DNA of 64,000 nucleotides from Shimia litoralis (GCF_005518135.1 NZ_SULI01000018.1:1-64000), one strand, 5' to 3'. Shown: positions 9,362 through 19,469, counted from the first letter of the stretch. The notes: generated from the sequence alone by a model not told the origin. Program-made: numbers and translations.

Positions 9362-9394
9362 GACGTAACGGGACAATTCGCGTATCGTTACGTC
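9362..9394. promoter_or_regulatory. Perfect 9-bp inverted repeat, candidate operator
   Basis: GACGTAACG (9362-9370) and its exact reverse complement CGTTACGTC (9386-9394) flank a 15-base spacer in the space between the divergent enoyl-CoA hydratase and etfB genes. A related CGTGACG lies at about 9473-9479. There is no T-run, so a terminator is unlikely. Binding by a dimeric regulator of beta-oxidation genes is inferred only. Confidence 0.45.
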
Positions 9395-9574
9395 AACTCT
9401 TTTCAGCTCGGTAACATTCTTGCAAAGAATTTGCTCTCAAAACACAAAACGCGACGTCGCTTAACCCTAACGTGACGATTTTGCGCTGTTTCAGGACCGC
9501 GCAAGAATATATCACGTGCGAGAGAGCTTTTGATCGAGTCGTTCTCGGCTCACAAACTAAGGAGTCCTACGCCC

Positions 9575-10333
9575 ATGAAGGTACTTGTGCCTGTCAAGCG
9601 CGTGATTGACTACAACGTGAAAGTCCGTGTGAAGGCGGATGGCAGCGGTGTTGATCTCGCCAATGTAAAAATGTCGATGAACCCATTCGACGAGATCGCA
9701 GTCGAACAGGCGATCCGTCTGAAGGAAGCTGGCAAAGCTGACGAAGTGGTCGTTGTATCGATCGGCGTCAAGCAATCTCAAGAAACCCTGCGCACCGCGC
9801 TGGCGATGGGTGCAGATCGCGCCATTCTTGTTGTCGCGACAGATGACGTTCACACAGACATCGAGCCTTTGGCCGTTGCCAAGATCTTGGCAAAAGTGGT
9901 CGAAGAAGAGCAGCCCGGTCTGGTTCTCGCTGGCAAGCAAGCCATCGACAACGACATGAACGCCACCGGCCAAATGTTGTCGGCCCTGCTGGGCTGGTCG
10001 CAAGGGACCTTTGCATCCGAGCTGGATATCGACGGTGACAAAGCCGTTGTGACCCGCGAAGTTGACGGCGGCCTGCAAACCATCAACGTGACGATGCCTT
10101 CGATCATCACCGTTGACCTGCGTTTGAACGAGCCTCGCTATGCCTCGCTGCCAAACATCATGAAAGCCAAGAAAAAGCCGCTGGATGAGAAATCTGCGGA
10201 TGACTATGGCGTTGATGTCTCTCCTCGTTTGGAAGTCGTTGGCACCGCCGAACCAGAAGCACGCGCAGCTGGTATCATCGTCGGTTCGGTAGACGAACTG
10301 GTTGAGAAACTTAAAGAAGCGGGGGCTGTATAA
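9575..10333 (+). CDS. etfB: Electron transfer flavoprotein beta subunit
   Basis: 252 residues beginning [13 protein letters not shown], the standard EtfB start, and containing the family signature around [15 protein letters not shown]. EtfAB takes electrons from acyl-CoA and other dehydrogenases and passes them to ETF:ubiquinone oxidoreductase; the beta subunit binds AMP. AAGGAG lies ten bases upstream of the chosen ATG. The 3' end overlaps etfA by one base (TAATG), showing translational coupling. Confidence 0.97.
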   Translation: MKVLVPVKRVIDYNVKVRVKADGSGVDLANVKMSMNPFDEIAVEQAIRLKEAGKADEVVVVSIGVKQSQETLRTALAMGADRAILVVATDDVHTDIEPLAVAKILAKVVEEEQPGLVLAGKQAIDNDMNATGQMLSALLGWSQGTFASELDIDGDKAVVTREVDGGLQTINVTMPSIITVDLRLNEPRYASLPNIMKAKKKPLDEKSADDYGVDVSPRLEVVGTAEPEARAAGIIVGSVDELVEKLKEAGAV

Positions 10334-11262
10334 TGGCTGTTCTTCTTCTCGCAGAAGTCACAAATGGCGAATTGGCGTTCGACGCCACAGCCAAAGCTGT
10401 CACCGCAGCCAAAGCGCTGGGTGATGTGACCGTTCTGGCTGCTGGCGCATCTGCTGCCGCTGCTGGTGAAGCTGCTGCAAAAATCGACGGTGTTGCCAAA
10501 GTTCTGGTCGCCGAAGATGAGACATTGGGCCACCGCCTGGCGGAACCAACTGCAGCGCTTATCGTCTCGCTCGCAGGTGATTACGAGCACATCGTAGCCC
10601 CGGCAACAACTGACGCTAAAAACGTGATGCCACGCGTGGCTGCACTATTGGACGTTATGGTCATTTCTGACGCGTCTGGCGTCGTCGATGGCAACACGTT
10701 CGAGCGCCCGATCTATGCTGGCAACGCTGTTCAGACTGTCAAATCGTCGGATGCCAAAAAGGTCATCACCTTCCGGACATCAACTTTTGACGCTGCTGGC
10801 GAAGGTGGTTCTGCGGCTGTTGAAGCCATTTCGGCCGCTGAAAACCCAGGTCTGTCGACATGGGTTGAGGACAAGGTTGCCGCAAGCGATCGTCCCGAGC
10901 TGACTTCGGCTGGTGTGGTTGTGTCTGGTGGCCGCGGTGTCGGTTCCGAAGAAGACTTCAAACTGATCGAAACACTGGCTGACAAGCTGGGTGCTGCGGT
11001 TGGCGCATCGCGCGCGGCTGTTGACTCGGGCTATGCACCAAACGATTGGCAAGTAGGTCAAACAGGCAAAGTTGTTGCGCCAGAGCTGTATGTGGCTGTG
11101 GGCATCTCCGGTGCCATCCAACACCTTGCTGGTATGAAAGACTCGAAAATCATCGTGGCCATCAACAAAGACGAAGAAGCTCCAATCTTCCAAGTCGCGG
11201 ACTTTGGTCTGGTGGCCGATCTGTTTACTGCAGTTCCAGAATTGACCGAAAAACTGGGTTAA
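10333..11262 (+). CDS. etfA: Electron transfer flavoprotein alpha subunit (FAD-binding)
   Basis: 309 residues. The C-terminal FAD domain carries the EtfA signature [15 protein letters not shown] and [11 protein letters not shown]. It forms the FAD-binding heterodimer with EtfB and shares its transcript. A terminator follows about 30 bases after the stop. Confidence 0.97.
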   Translation: MAVLLLAEVTNGELAFDATAKAVTAAKALGDVTVLAAGASAAAAGEAAAKIDGVAKVLVAEDETLGHRLAEPTAALIVSLAGDYEHIVAPATTDAKNVMPRVAALLDVMVISDASGVVDGNTFERPIYAGNAVQTVKSSDAKKVITFRTSTFDAAGEGGSAAVEAISAAENPGLSTWVEDKVAASDRPELTSAGVVVSGGRGVGSEEDFKLIETLADKLGAAVGASRAAVDSGYAPNDWQVGQTGKVVAPELYVAVGISGAIQHLAGMKDSKIIVAINKDEEAPIFQVADFGLVADLFTAVPELTEKLG

Positions 11263-11293
11263 ACCTACTTTTTGGACATATGAATATCGGATA

Positions 11294-11326
11294 GGCCTGC
11301 CATTGCGGCGGGCCTTTTCTTTTTAT
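11294..11326 (+). terminator. Rho-independent terminator of etfBA
   Basis: GGCCTGCC (11294-11301) pairs with GGCGGGCC (11307-11314) through one G-T wobble; a five-base loop and a T-rich tail follow. Confidence 0.8.
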
Positions 11327-11344
11327 CTAGGTGAACACCGTACC

Positions 11345-12841
11345 TTACTGCGGCGCCTGATAAATTGTGCACCCCAAAAAGCCGTGAACGTCGTCACAGT
11401 CGGGAGCCATCAACCGAGCATCGAGTCCTGCCGCCGATGCATTATGCGCCGCCAACAAAAATGACTCGAGAATACCATGCGCCTCTTGCTTGGCCGCACG
11501 TGCTCCAAAGACGGTATCCTCACGCGTGTTCAAAGCCGCCTGCCGGCTCCACAGGCTGCGCCTCGCATAGTCTAACGTTTTGGCAAATGCATCAGAATAC
11601 GCCAGAGCACGCGTCGCATCCTTTAGGAAAAACGCCCCATCAGAGAGCATATTTTCCTGATAATATGCCATCAACGCATCCGTCGATGCGATCAAGCCAG
11701 CACTGTGGATGGGCCTTTCTTGGCGTATGGCAATAAACGCACGCGCCAGATGAATATAATACTCCGCAGCCAATTGGTTGACGACATCGCCAGTTTCCAC
11801 AGCGGTATCGCGAAACGCGCCCAGCAGGCGCAGGCTTTTTTCCATATCCCCATCGACCACAGCCGACACCGCCTGCCGCAACATCATTTCGATTTGTTCG
11901 TCGTGATCGTCCGCCAATGGGATCGCGGCCTCAAGCGCTGCCGTTTCAATATCGCGCCGCCCGAGATTTGACGCGACGGACGCGAGTTCCGTCAAAATAT
12001 CAAATGACATTTCGGCAAACTCTGCCGAAAGAGGTTCAGGGCTATTCCAGTCAGGCGCGCCATGAAAATCCCAAGGTGACGTGGTCAGATACCCAAGTGC
12101 GCGCAAATACGCATTGGCGCTGTCGACGCCTCTGCCCAGCCCCGTCAAAGCACGCCCATTCAACAACTCAAGCTCGGCATTGAGACGGCGGACTTCACGA
12201 TCGTCCAACCCCATATCCAAGGGCAACACTGCGGTGCTGGTTAAGCTCAGTACCGACGCAAACTGGTTCTGTTGCAGGTGCGATGCGGCCCGTTCCAGAA
12301 CGTCGCGCGCAAGGTCTGTCGCGGCACTGTTGAACTTTGAGAGCGTCCCCTGCCCCCAATATGCAGCGTCCGCCTCATAGCTGTCGGCCATGGCATCATC
12401 AAATATGTTTCGCAGTTTTGGCGTGATCAAAACAGAAAGCTGATATGCCTCTTGCAGACGGCCCATATCCGCCAACGCATATGACAAAGACACCTGAAGG
12501 ATCGGGCGAAAATCATCCTGTGACGCGTCCCCTGCAATCAATGCCAACCCTTCTTCTGCGAGGATCAAAGCAAATCCGGGGTTCTTTTTGTAATTGCGCA
12601 CGACATCGGTCAACATCGCGTAAAAGATCGCAAAATCCGGTGTGATCGTGCCTGAGGCCCGCGCCGTCCGCAGAACATTTGTCAGATACAGGTAAGCGGC
12701 CTCGTCCCCCTGCCCCGTCGCAAGCACCTCTTCCAACCCGGCAACGACCGTGTCAAAATCATGTGTTTGTTGTGCGGGCACCGACGTGGCCAAGCAGAAA
12801 CTCAGGCACCCGGTGCACAGAATTTTTGCAAGTCCGCGCAT
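11345..12841 (-). CDS. Exported TPR-like helical protein, partner of the CHAT protease
   Basis: 498 residues from the ATG at 12841, which shares one base with the stop of the CHAT gene (TGATG). A signal peptide is clear: M-R-G-L-A-K-I-L, a hydrophobic core, then V-P-A-Q-Q. The rest is helical and alanine/leucine-rich with TPR-like pairs of helices, for example near S-Y-A-L-A-D-M-G-R-L-Q-E-A-Y. Two cysteines lie close to the C-terminus. No catalytic motif is visible. Proteins with CHAT domains normally carry TPR repeats on the same chain; here the repeat part seems to be a separate, co-translated polypeptide. It is the last gene of the minus-strand operon beta protein-caspase-CHAT-helical protein. 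The role as scaffold or sensor is inferred. Confidence 0.78.
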   Translation of the reverse strand: MRGLAKILCTGCLSFCLATSVPAQQTHDFDTVVAGLEEVLATGQGDEAAYLYLTNVLRTARASGTITPDFAIFYAMLTDVVRNYKKNPGFALILAEEGLALIAGDASQDDFRPILQVSLSYALADMGRLQEAYQLSVLITPKLRNIFDDAMADSYEADAAYWGQGTLSKFNSAATDLARDVLERAASHLQQNQFASVLSLTSTAVLPLDMGLDDREVRRLNAELELLNGRALTGLGRGVDSANAYLRALGYLTTSPWDFHGAPDWNSPEPLSAEFAEMSFDILTELASVASNLGRRDIETAALEAAIPLADDHDEQIEMMLRQAVSAVVDGDMEKSLRLLGAFRDTAVETGDVVNQLAAEYYIHLARAFIAIRQERPIHSAGLIASTDALMAYYQENMLSDGAFFLKDATRALAYSDAFAKTLDYARRSLWSRQAALNTREDTVFGARAAKQEAHGILESFLLAAHNASAAGLDARLMAPDCDDVHGFLGCTIYQAPQ

Positions 12842-14502
12842 CAATCCCCCCCATCACCGACAACGACAAACGGGGCCCACGCCGCCGGATGCGCCAAACT
12901 TGGATCCGACGTGTCATCCAGCATCAGCTGCATCGAATGCTGCAGTGCCTCTGCCTTGCGTCGGGGTGCACCACTGCCTGCATCTGCCAGATATCCAAAT
13001 GTCTGGGTCGTCAGCCGCGCGGCAGCATCGTCACGGACCGGCCAGTGAGACACCATAATGGCCCGCGCACCAGAAAACAAAAATGCCCGTGTCAGGCCCG
13101 ACAGGCCTTCGGCATCCGGTGTTCCGTCGCCCCCCGCGGTGTTGCAAGCCGACAGGACAATCCAATCTGCATCAATGGTCAGTTCTGCAATTTCTGACGC
13201 CTTCAGCAAACCATCATTCGCGGGTGTCGCAAGATCAGGCGGGGATAACACCAAGGCTGGCTCAGCAAGCCCCCTAAGCTCGCCAGACAGCAAACCGTGC
13301 GTTGCAAACGCAACCACTTTTGCCCTGACTGGCAAAGCTTGCCGCAGGGTGGCTTCGGAGGCTTGAGGTCCCAAGTAGATTTGGCTCGTCTCGGGTCCCA
13401 GAATTGCAGACAGCTCACGAATTTCACGACGCGTGTTCGGCAAAGGAGCCAAGGCGCGTATGCTTTCCAAGTCTGCAGTGCCAGCACGATACAAAGAACC
13501 GCTGGGCTGTGACATTTCTTGCCCCGAAAAGTCGGGATCACCAAACCCCAAAAAGGCATAATCTTCTTTAACTTTAGGCTCTGATCGTCGCTGAACAATC
13601 AATTGCAGGCTCTCGACCGACGGCAAGGTCGTCATGGCGTGCTTTTGAAACAGCCAGCTTGTACGTCGCAGCACTTCTGGGTCATCGTCTTCGCCCGTCA
13701 AAGGCCAGTCTGTGACCAGCAACGATAACGGCAACCCCGTCAAAGGCCCATCAACCACGGAGTAGAGATGTTTGACATCCTTGAGGGTCGGTTCAAGCGG
13801 ACGCAACAATTCGCCATACAATAACCCGGACCACACGCGATCGAACGCGGCCGTTTTGGGTTTTCCAAATTCATCATCCAGCCCAGCAGCGCCTCGCAAC
13901 AACGTGGCCTGCTGCAGCGACTGACGGATTTGCCCCACGCTATCTGCAAGCGTCACGCGCCCAAGCCCAACCCGATGCCACGCAATGCGGGTTGGCGTTA
14001 TCGCCCAGACAAAACTGTTTTGTTGTCCAGAAAAAACAAAGAGCATCCCCTCATCCGGCGCAAGCAGCGCCTGCACTTGGTCAAGCGACAAAGGGTGCGG
14101 ATTTGTGAGTCTGCTAAATTCGGGGAAATTCTGGTCCAGATTTGTGTCGAGATCACGTAACTCGGCATTCAGTCCTTCAAGATCGCCGGCCAGTCGCACT
14201 TTGGCATCTCGCGCTTCGCCCGTTTTGTCGGTGCCCGTCGACGCGAGCAAGGTTTCGGTTTTTGAGATTTGATCCACCAGTAACTGGCGCGCCTTGAGCA
14301 AGTCGGCAAGAGGTCCGTCACCTACGGCCCGACGTTGCTGTGTTTGACGCAGAGCGCTACCTGCAGAAGACAAAAACCCCCACTGCGCCGCTTGAAAAGC
14401 CTCGTCCATCAAGCTTGGCTGAACCGGAACCTGCGCGCGACCTGTTGTCATTGTCCCACACAACAAGACCATCACACCAAAGGTGAACCAAGCCCCGCGC
14501 AC
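12841..14502 (-). CDS. Exported CHAT-domain protease (caspase clan)
   Basis: 553 residues starting at a GTG four bases from the caspase stop codon. A hydrophobic N-terminus ending near G-R-A-Q indicates export. Residues about 65-125 are a charged coiled-coil-like segment, then F-P-E-F-S-R-L-T, then the CHAT domain (about 150-553). The catalytic dyad is visible as A-T-H-G with His402 and S-A-C-N-T-A-G-G with Cys453, followed by G-L-S-G-L-T-R-A-F and V-S-H-W-P-V. CHAT domains are caspase-fold cysteine proteases, known from separase-like and Craspase enzymes, usually cytosolic. Export is unusual. The C-terminus (A-W-A-P-F-V-V-V-G-D-G) closely resembles the giant TPR-CHAT protein at 26619-30881. 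Confidence 0.9.
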   Translation of the reverse strand: MRGAWFTFGVMVLLCGTMTTGRAQVPVQPSLMDEAFQAAQWGFLSSAGSALRQTQQRRAVGDGPLADLLKARQLLVDQISKTETLLASTGTDKTGEARDAKVRLAGDLEGLNAELRDLDTNLDQNFPEFSRLTNPHPLSLDQVQALLAPDEGMLFVFSGQQNSFVWAITPTRIAWHRVGLGRVTLADSVGQIRQSLQQATLLRGAAGLDDEFGKPKTAAFDRVWSGLLYGELLRPLEPTLKDVKHLYSVVDGPLTGLPLSLLVTDWPLTGEDDDPEVLRRTSWLFQKHAMTTLPSVESLQLIVQRRSEPKVKEDYAFLGFGDPDFSGQEMSQPSGSLYRAGTADLESIRALAPLPNTRREIRELSAILGPETSQIYLGPQASEATLRQALPVRAKVVAFATHGLLSGELRGLAEPALVLSPPDLATPANDGLLKASEIAELTIDADWIVLSACNTAGGDGTPDAEGLSGLTRAFLFSGARAIMVSHWPVRDDAAARLTTQTFGYLADAGSGAPRRKAEALQHSMQLMLDDTSDPSLAHPAAWAPFVVVGDGGD

Positions 14503-14505
14503 AGC

Positions 14506-16593
14506 CTAGTTTTCCACGGGAACTGTATCGATTTCAAACTGAAATATCTGTCCCGCTGGGCCTTCATCTGCGGTGTCATCTCCCAAGGCGACGGCAGCGC
14601 GGGTTGTGCTGCCGAACCCAGCCTCCTGAAAGGCTCTGACCACGGCTGACACGCCCGTTCCCCGCGTCACAGCAAGATCGTCTTGTGCCATAAAGCTTAG
14701 ATTTTCGACGATTGATTGTGGTTTGGCAGGAGACATCACAAGAATCACACGCTCGCGCCCAAAGCTTTGGTCGGTGATGCGCAGCAGCCCCTTTTTCAAA
14801 CTATCCCCCGGTTGCATGCGCCCAGAGTAAAAATGCGAGATCGAGTAATCGCTGCCGACAAACAGCACGTTTATATCGATTGGTTGGTCTGTGTTGTTTT
14901 GCGCCAAAACATGCACCTCGTCCCCAGGAAGCAGTCGCGGCACAGATACGGGTTCAAGGTCACGCAAGGCTTTGTTTTGTTTGTTTCTGGTACGCAATGT
15001 GACATCCACATCCAAGTCCGAGCTCCCGTGCCCGGCTCCAATGCGCAGCAAATTCAAAGCCCGTGCGATGTGCATGAAGCTGTCTTCCAAAACGATTGCA
15101 AGCTCTTGAGTCGTTTTGCCTTCGAGCCGTACAGACGGCGTTTTGTTCGCAAGCCCTTCCTCGAGCATGCCAGAGGCAGGCAAGAGCCATACATCCTCAG
15201 AGCGCGAGCTTTGCGGTAAAACAGCAAGCCGAATATCAGCGGGTTCGCCTGGTGCAACAAAGACAAGGCGTCCGCGTTCCCCCACATCCGCACGCAAAGC
15301 CGTAAGCGCATCAGAGACCTTGCGATCCAATACCGCATCTCCAGACGCCACAGGCAGCGCGACTGTCAGGCGAAAATCGGTGTCTTCGCCAAGTTTTCGC
15401 AGATATGCGCCGCGCGGAATGCTCGTCGTCTTCACAGGCTCTACCTCGGCAGAAAATGTGTCTGCTGACAGGACGCGAAACGTACCAAGCGCAGCGTCGT
15501 CTGCATCGCTTGCTGACGCCATCAAAACAAGTTCGCCACCAACCTTGAGATTATGCAACGCACCTGCAGGAATGGTCATGACATCCCCCGACACATCCAG
15601 AGGCCATTGCGCAATTTTGGGGCTTGGGCTGCCTGAAAATACAGTGCTATCCAGATCGCCTTCGAACATGGGCGTTGAGCGCGCCAAGTTCAGCGAAGAA
15701 TAGCGTCTAAGAATTTCTTGGCCTAACTGCCGATACGTAATACCTGGATTTTGGGTCAACGTTTCAAACAGAACAAACGTGAAAACACCTTGTGACCGGC
15801 GACCGGGTTGCCCCTTGGGCATACGTTTCTCAGGGGTGGTTTCATTGGTTTGCGCCGCAAAAAAGGCGACCAAGCTGCCTTGCCCATCCGCAGATAGCGG
15901 GCTTTGCGCCCGATCACGCGGATTGGGAACAGCACGGCTTGTGGTTTCTGCCGCATCCATTTTGTCATACGGCACGCCCAGCGCCGAGGCGTCGAGCTTG
16001 CGCATGCGGACCTCGTCATCTCCAGTAGGAGCGGCACGTGTTGCTGTGCCGGAATGACAACTGTCAAACACCGCCCAAACCATCGCGCCTTTCGCCTGAA
16101 GGCCGCCTATCAACGCGCCAATTTCATCATCCACAAGTGCGTTTTCCACATTTCCGGTGGTGTCATTCCACGGACCGATATCCACCGGAAGAAACAGCTC
16201 GTCTAACCCATCCAGTTCAGAATCCGGATCAATGGCAGGTGCCTGAGACCCATGCCCAGAAAAATGCAAATAGACAAAATCACCGGGACTTATGCGCTTT
16301 TCCAAGTCGGCAAACGCCTGACGTATAGCCGCCAGCGTGGGAGCGGTGCCACCTTCGACACCATCGGCCAAAAGGGCAATGTTCTGGCTTGCGAATGGGA
16401 CCGTCGCCGATGTCGTCAGATACCTTGCCACCAAGTCGATGTCATTCGCAGGCCCCTTGAGCCAATATCGCTCGTCCAAGTTCTGATAGGTAGACGCCCC
16501 AATAAGGATCGCGTGATTTTCACGCGCGTCTACGGACTGCCCACCAGCAAACCACCCCGCCACGATCAATATCGTCAGAACCAAAATTCGCAT
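14506..16593 (-). CDS. Exported caspase-family (C14) protease with C-terminal DUF4384-like domain
   Basis: 695 residues. The signal peptide covers about residues 1-23. The p20-like caspase domain (about 25-300) has H-A-I-L-I-G at its start, the catalytic histidine in H-F-S-G-H-G-S-Q (His114) and the catalytic cysteine in D-S-C-H-S-G (Cys179). The aspartate two before the cysteine is the residue that in metacaspases/orthocaspases selects Arg or Lys at P1. The C-terminal part (about 550-690) looks like DUF4384, with L-F-V-G-S-D-Y-S-I-S-H-F-Y. AGGAGG lies six bases before the ATG and overlaps the end of the preceding small gene. Second gene of the minus-strand operon, paralogous to the caspase at 22415-24472. 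Confidence 0.92.
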   Translation of the reverse strand: MRILVLTILIVAGWFAGGQSVDARENHAILIGASTYQNLDERYWLKGPANDIDLVARYLTTSATVPFASQNIALLADGVEGGTAPTLAAIRQAFADLEKRISPGDFVYLHFSGHGSQAPAIDPDSELDGLDELFLPVDIGPWNDTTGNVENALVDDEIGALIGGLQAKGAMVWAVFDSCHSGTATRAAPTGDDEVRMRKLDASALGVPYDKMDAAETTSRAVPNPRDRAQSPLSADGQGSLVAFFAAQTNETTPEKRMPKGQPGRRSQGVFTFVLFETLTQNPGITYRQLGQEILRRYSSLNLARSTPMFEGDLDSTVFSGSPSPKIAQWPLDVSGDVMTIPAGALHNLKVGGELVLMASASDADDAALGTFRVLSADTFSAEVEPVKTTSIPRGAYLRKLGEDTDFRLTVALPVASGDAVLDRKVSDALTALRADVGERGRLVFVAPGEPADIRLAVLPQSSRSEDVWLLPASGMLEEGLANKTPSVRLEGKTTQELAIVLEDSFMHIARALNLLRIGAGHGSSDLDVDVTLRTRNKQNKALRDLEPVSVPRLLPGDEVHVLAQNNTDQPIDINVLFVGSDYSISHFYSGRMQPGDSLKKGLLRITDQSFGRERVILVMSPAKPQSIVENLSFMAQDDLAVTRGTGVSAVVRAFQEAGFGSTTRAAVALGDDTADEGPAGQIFQFEIDTVPVEN

Positions 16594-16603
16594 CAGCCGC
16601 CTC

Positions 16604-17260
16604 CTAATTCGTAATCAAAGAATACGTGTTTCCTGCATCACCGGTGTTTTCTACCGTGATCGTAAATCCTGCGGTCTGCGCAGGGCGCCAACCGCAATAC
16701 GCGATGTCGCTGGCATCGGTATCAGAACACACAAGCCAATCCTGGTCATCGTGCACAAATAGATTCAAATCTGAACTCCCGGTGCCTTCGATGTATATTT
16801 CGGCATATTCGCCGCCTCTGAGCGCCAGAGATGCATATGAATCGGTGCCTCCAGCCGAAATTGATGTGATGCTGTATACGGGCCCACCTGCGACACCCTT
16901 GGACGTTTCTGCGCGCACATCTTCGATCAAGCCAAGCAATGCGGCATCCTCTCCAGCGGCATTTTCTGCAGCATCCAGCATAGATTGCCATGTGCGGAAC
17001 TGTGCTTGGGGCAACTGCAAAGACGCAGGGTATGGCGAGGTTGGCTCGCGATCAGAGTATTGGACCGCGATGGCTTTGCGCATTTTTGCAGCCACAAGCA
17101 TAAACAGCGGGTCCTGAGCTTGCACCCCCTGAGAATAGAGTTCAGCCGACAACCGCAAACGGTCCACGGGTGCGCTGTCTTGTGTTTGGCTTTGCGCCAT
17201 CGCCGGCACCGCCGCGGCGTTCAATACGAGCAAAAGAATAAATGCCGTCGAGGATTTCAT
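16604..17260 (-). CDS. Small secreted protein with C-terminal PPC-like beta domain (paralogue 1)
   Basis: 218 residues from an ATG with AGGAGG just upstream. The signal peptide ends after A-M-A (about residue 22). Residues 35-115 are helical (L-Y-S-Q-G-V-Q ... L-V-A-A-K-M). A junction S-K-G-V-A-G-G-P (Lys121) leads into a beta-rich C-terminal domain (about 128-218) like bacterial pre-peptidase C-terminal domains, with S-S-D-L-N-L-F-V and two cysteines (178, 189) likely to form a disulfide, ending N-T-Y-S-L-I-T-N. It is the first gene of the caspase-CHAT operon and is related over its whole length to the protein at 25739-26449. No catalytic residues were recognised; substrate, ligand or chaperone of the proteases are all possible. 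Confidence 0.8.
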   Translation of the reverse strand: MKSSTAFILLLVLNAAAVPAMAQSQTQDSAPVDRLRLSAELYSQGVQAQDPLFMLVAAKMRKAIAVQYSDREPTSPYPASLQLPQAQFRTWQSMLDAAENAAGEDAALLGLIEDVRAETSKGVAGGPVYSITSISAGGTDSYASLALRGGEYAEIYIEGTGSSDLNLFVHDDQDWLVCSDTDASDIAYCGWRPAQTAGFTITVENTGDAGNTYSLITN

Positions 17261-17422
17261 GAAAGCCTCCTGCTTTATAATATCCTCTATACTAGAAGCC
17301 AAAAATTCCTTCGGGCAACGTTTTTCAGCCACCTAACAGTATTATAACGGCATTTGTCATGTGCGTCTGCGCAGGGTGGCCATTAGGTTGGGTTCGAACT
17401 TAAGAATTCAAGGAAGCCCGAC

Positions 17423-18745
17423 TTGCGACAGATTTTCAATATCCTCAAACTCTCGTGCCTTCTGATGGTTTTCGCATTTTCTGCAGCGGCCCATCCGCCT
17501 TTGGACAAACCTACCAGTCTCAAACAAGCGATTGCGGCAACGTTTCTGGTGCAAACGAATGATCTTGAACAACGTTTGCTTGGGTCTGGATTTCTATTTG
17601 GCGCCACCCGCATTGTGATGACCAACGACCATGTCGTGGGTGCGGAAAGGACCGTGCGGCTGGTCGCGAGCGATGGCCGCACCGCAATTGCCAAGGTCAT
17701 TTCACGCGACAGGCTACGCGACATCGCAATACTGCAAGTCATGTCGGACACGTTCGACACTGTGCGCCCTATTCAAGTCGCAAAAACCGCGCCTGAACTC
17801 GGGCAGGTGATATTTGCCATCGGCGCGCCATACGGCGCAGACTTCAGCCTTTCGCGGGGCATTGTCTCTGCACTCGGACGCCAAATCGAAGCAAATGTTC
17901 CCGTTCGGATGATACAACATGATGCCGCCGTAAATCCCGGAAGCTCGGGTGGGCCACTGGTGGACGCCAAAGGACAATTGATCGGCATGAATAGCCAAAT
18001 CGCCGATGGTTTCAGAAGCTTTATTGGCATCGCGTATGCCATCCCAGCAGGTAACCTTGTCCGGGTGCGTGACGCCATGCATACCACAACACAACCGCCT
18101 ATGCAGACTCTGGGTTTGCGTGTGCGCCCCGTGTCGCCACGGATTGGTGCAGCCCTTGAAATGGGCCCAGCGTCCGGCATTCTCGTAGATCACGTCATGG
18201 CTGGCGGTATCGCCGAGGCCGCTGGCGTGCAGGCCGGAGATATCATGGTCTCGCTGGGGAATCAGCCGCTTACTGTGCCCGGTGATCTGGCGTTTGCCCT
18301 TGAACACGTCGCCATACAGGACGTTGTAGATCTCAAGGTGCTGCGCGGAAAACGCATCAAGACGCTGTCCGTTCAGGTATCGCAAAAACCCGACCTCAAG
18401 GCAGCCCCCGAAGCGAGGCTTCCATTGGAAACACTTGACTATTCCATGTCAGACATCGGGCTACAGCTAAGTTCTGACGGCCGTATTCTGAGTGTAACAC
18501 AAAACAGCCTTGCCCATTTCGAGGGCCTCTCGGCAGGAGATCAAATCATTGCGATCAACAGCCAGGACCTTGCGAAAAATGGCGCGCTTCTCGCAGATTT
18601 TCGCATCCAACAGCCCGCGCTTGTCCTTGTGGCCCTTTCGGATGGCTCGACACGTCATTTTGTTCTGGACCCATGGCGCAAGCCCGGACGTCTTCGTCCA
18701 GTCAGCGGCGCGAATGTTCTTGACGAAGAGATCGTGATCTTTTGA
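17423..18745 (+). CDS. HtrA/DegP-like periplasmic serine protease with two PDZ-like domains
   Basis: 440 residues from a TTG with AGGAAG seven bases upstream. The signal peptide ends near S-A-A-A-H. The S1C triad is visible: His70 in T-N-D-H-V-V-G, Asp100 in L-R-D-I-A-I-L, Ser175 in N-P-G-S-S-G-G-P-L (Ser in place of the usual Asn before the nucleophile). A first PDZ domain (about 235-320) has G-I-L-V-D-H-V and A-A-G-V-Q-A-G-D-I; a second, more degenerate one (about 345-415) has G-L-S-A-G-D-Q-I-I-A-I-N. HtrA enzymes degrade or signal misfolded envelope proteins. It leads a run of plus-strand genes in the accessory block, directly before a two-component system. Confidence 0.9.
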   Translation: MRQIFNILKLSCLLMVFAFSAAAHPPLDKPTSLKQAIAATFLVQTNDLEQRLLGSGFLFGATRIVMTNDHVVGAERTVRLVASDGRTAIAKVISRDRLRDIAILQVMSDTFDTVRPIQVAKTAPELGQVIFAIGAPYGADFSLSRGIVSALGRQIEANVPVRMIQHDAAVNPGSSGGPLVDAKGQLIGMNSQIADGFRSFIGIAYAIPAGNLVRVRDAMHTTTQPPMQTLGLRVRPVSPRIGAALEMGPASGILVDHVMAGGIAEAAGVQAGDIMVSLGNQPLTVPGDLAFALEHVAIQDVVDLKVLRGKRIKTLSVQVSQKPDLKAAPEARLPLETLDYSMSDIGLQLSSDGRILSVTQNSLAHFEGLSAGDQIIAINSQDLAKNGALLADFRIQQPALVLVALSDGSTRHFVLDPWRKPGRLRPVSGANVLDEEIVIF

Positions 18746-18773
18746 TATTTAACAAAGCGGAAAGGTTATCATC

Positions 18774-19469
18774 ATGACACAAGTTTTGATTGTCGAAGAC
18801 GACCCAGTGAGCAGCCGCGTGTTTGAACGCACAGCCCGCGATCTTGGCGGCGAGCCGACCACAGCAGCGACATATGACCGTGGGCTTGAATTGGCCACGA
18901 CCGGAAGCTTTGACTTGATCGTGATTGATCGCATGCTGCCCGGCGGTGATGGCGTTGACGCAATCGCAAAGCTGCGCTTAGCCGGATCAAACGCGTTGAT
19001 TTTGGTGGTCAGCGCACTTGGGCGATCCGCGAACAAAATCGAAGGCTTGGAAAAGGGGGCTGATGATTATTTGGCCAAACCCTTTGACCCAGAAGAGTTG
19101 CGAGCACGCATGCAGTCATTGATGCGACGCGTGACAATTCAAACAAGCGACAACGATTTGATCGCATTTGGCGATTTGGAAATTCGCCGCAAGGCAAGAA
19201 CAGTGCATTTCGGGATCGACCATGTTCCTGTCACGCCAAAAGAATTCGATTTGCTTTGCTTTTTTGCCATCAATGCAGATGCCACCGTGACCCGCATGCA
19301 GCTCTTGGAAAATGTTTGGAATTTGCATTTTGATCCGCAAACCAACGTGGTTGATGTGCATGTCGGGCGTTTGCGCCGCAAACTCGAAGAAGCCTCGGGA
19401 CGTAGCTATATCCAGACCTCCCGTGGCGCCGGATACATGTTTCTGCCGCAAATCGCGGTCTCGGCATGA
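18774..19469 (+). CDS. OmpR-family response regulator
   Basis: 231 residues. The receiver domain has the acidic pair E-D-D at 8-10, the phospho-acceptor Asp52 in V-I-D-R-M-L-P and Lys102 in A-K-P-F. The C-terminal winged-helix DNA-binding domain shows T-P-K-E-F-D-L-L and V-D-V-H-V-G-R-L-R-R-K. A GAAAGG site precedes the ATG. The 3' end overlaps the kinase gene by four bases, so the two form a dedicated pair. Targets may include the surrounding protease genes, but no shared binding site was identified. Confidence 0.95.
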   Translation: MTQVLIVEDDPVSSRVFERTARDLGGEPTTAATYDRGLELATTGSFDLIVIDRMLPGGDGVDAIAKLRLAGSNALILVVSALGRSANKIEGLEKGADDYLAKPFDPEELRARMQSLMRRVTIQTSDNDLIAFGDLEIRRKARTVHFGIDHVPVTPKEFDLLCFFAINADATVTRMQLLENVWNLHFDPQTNVVDVHVGRLRRKLEEASGRSYIQTSRGAGYMFLPQIAVSA

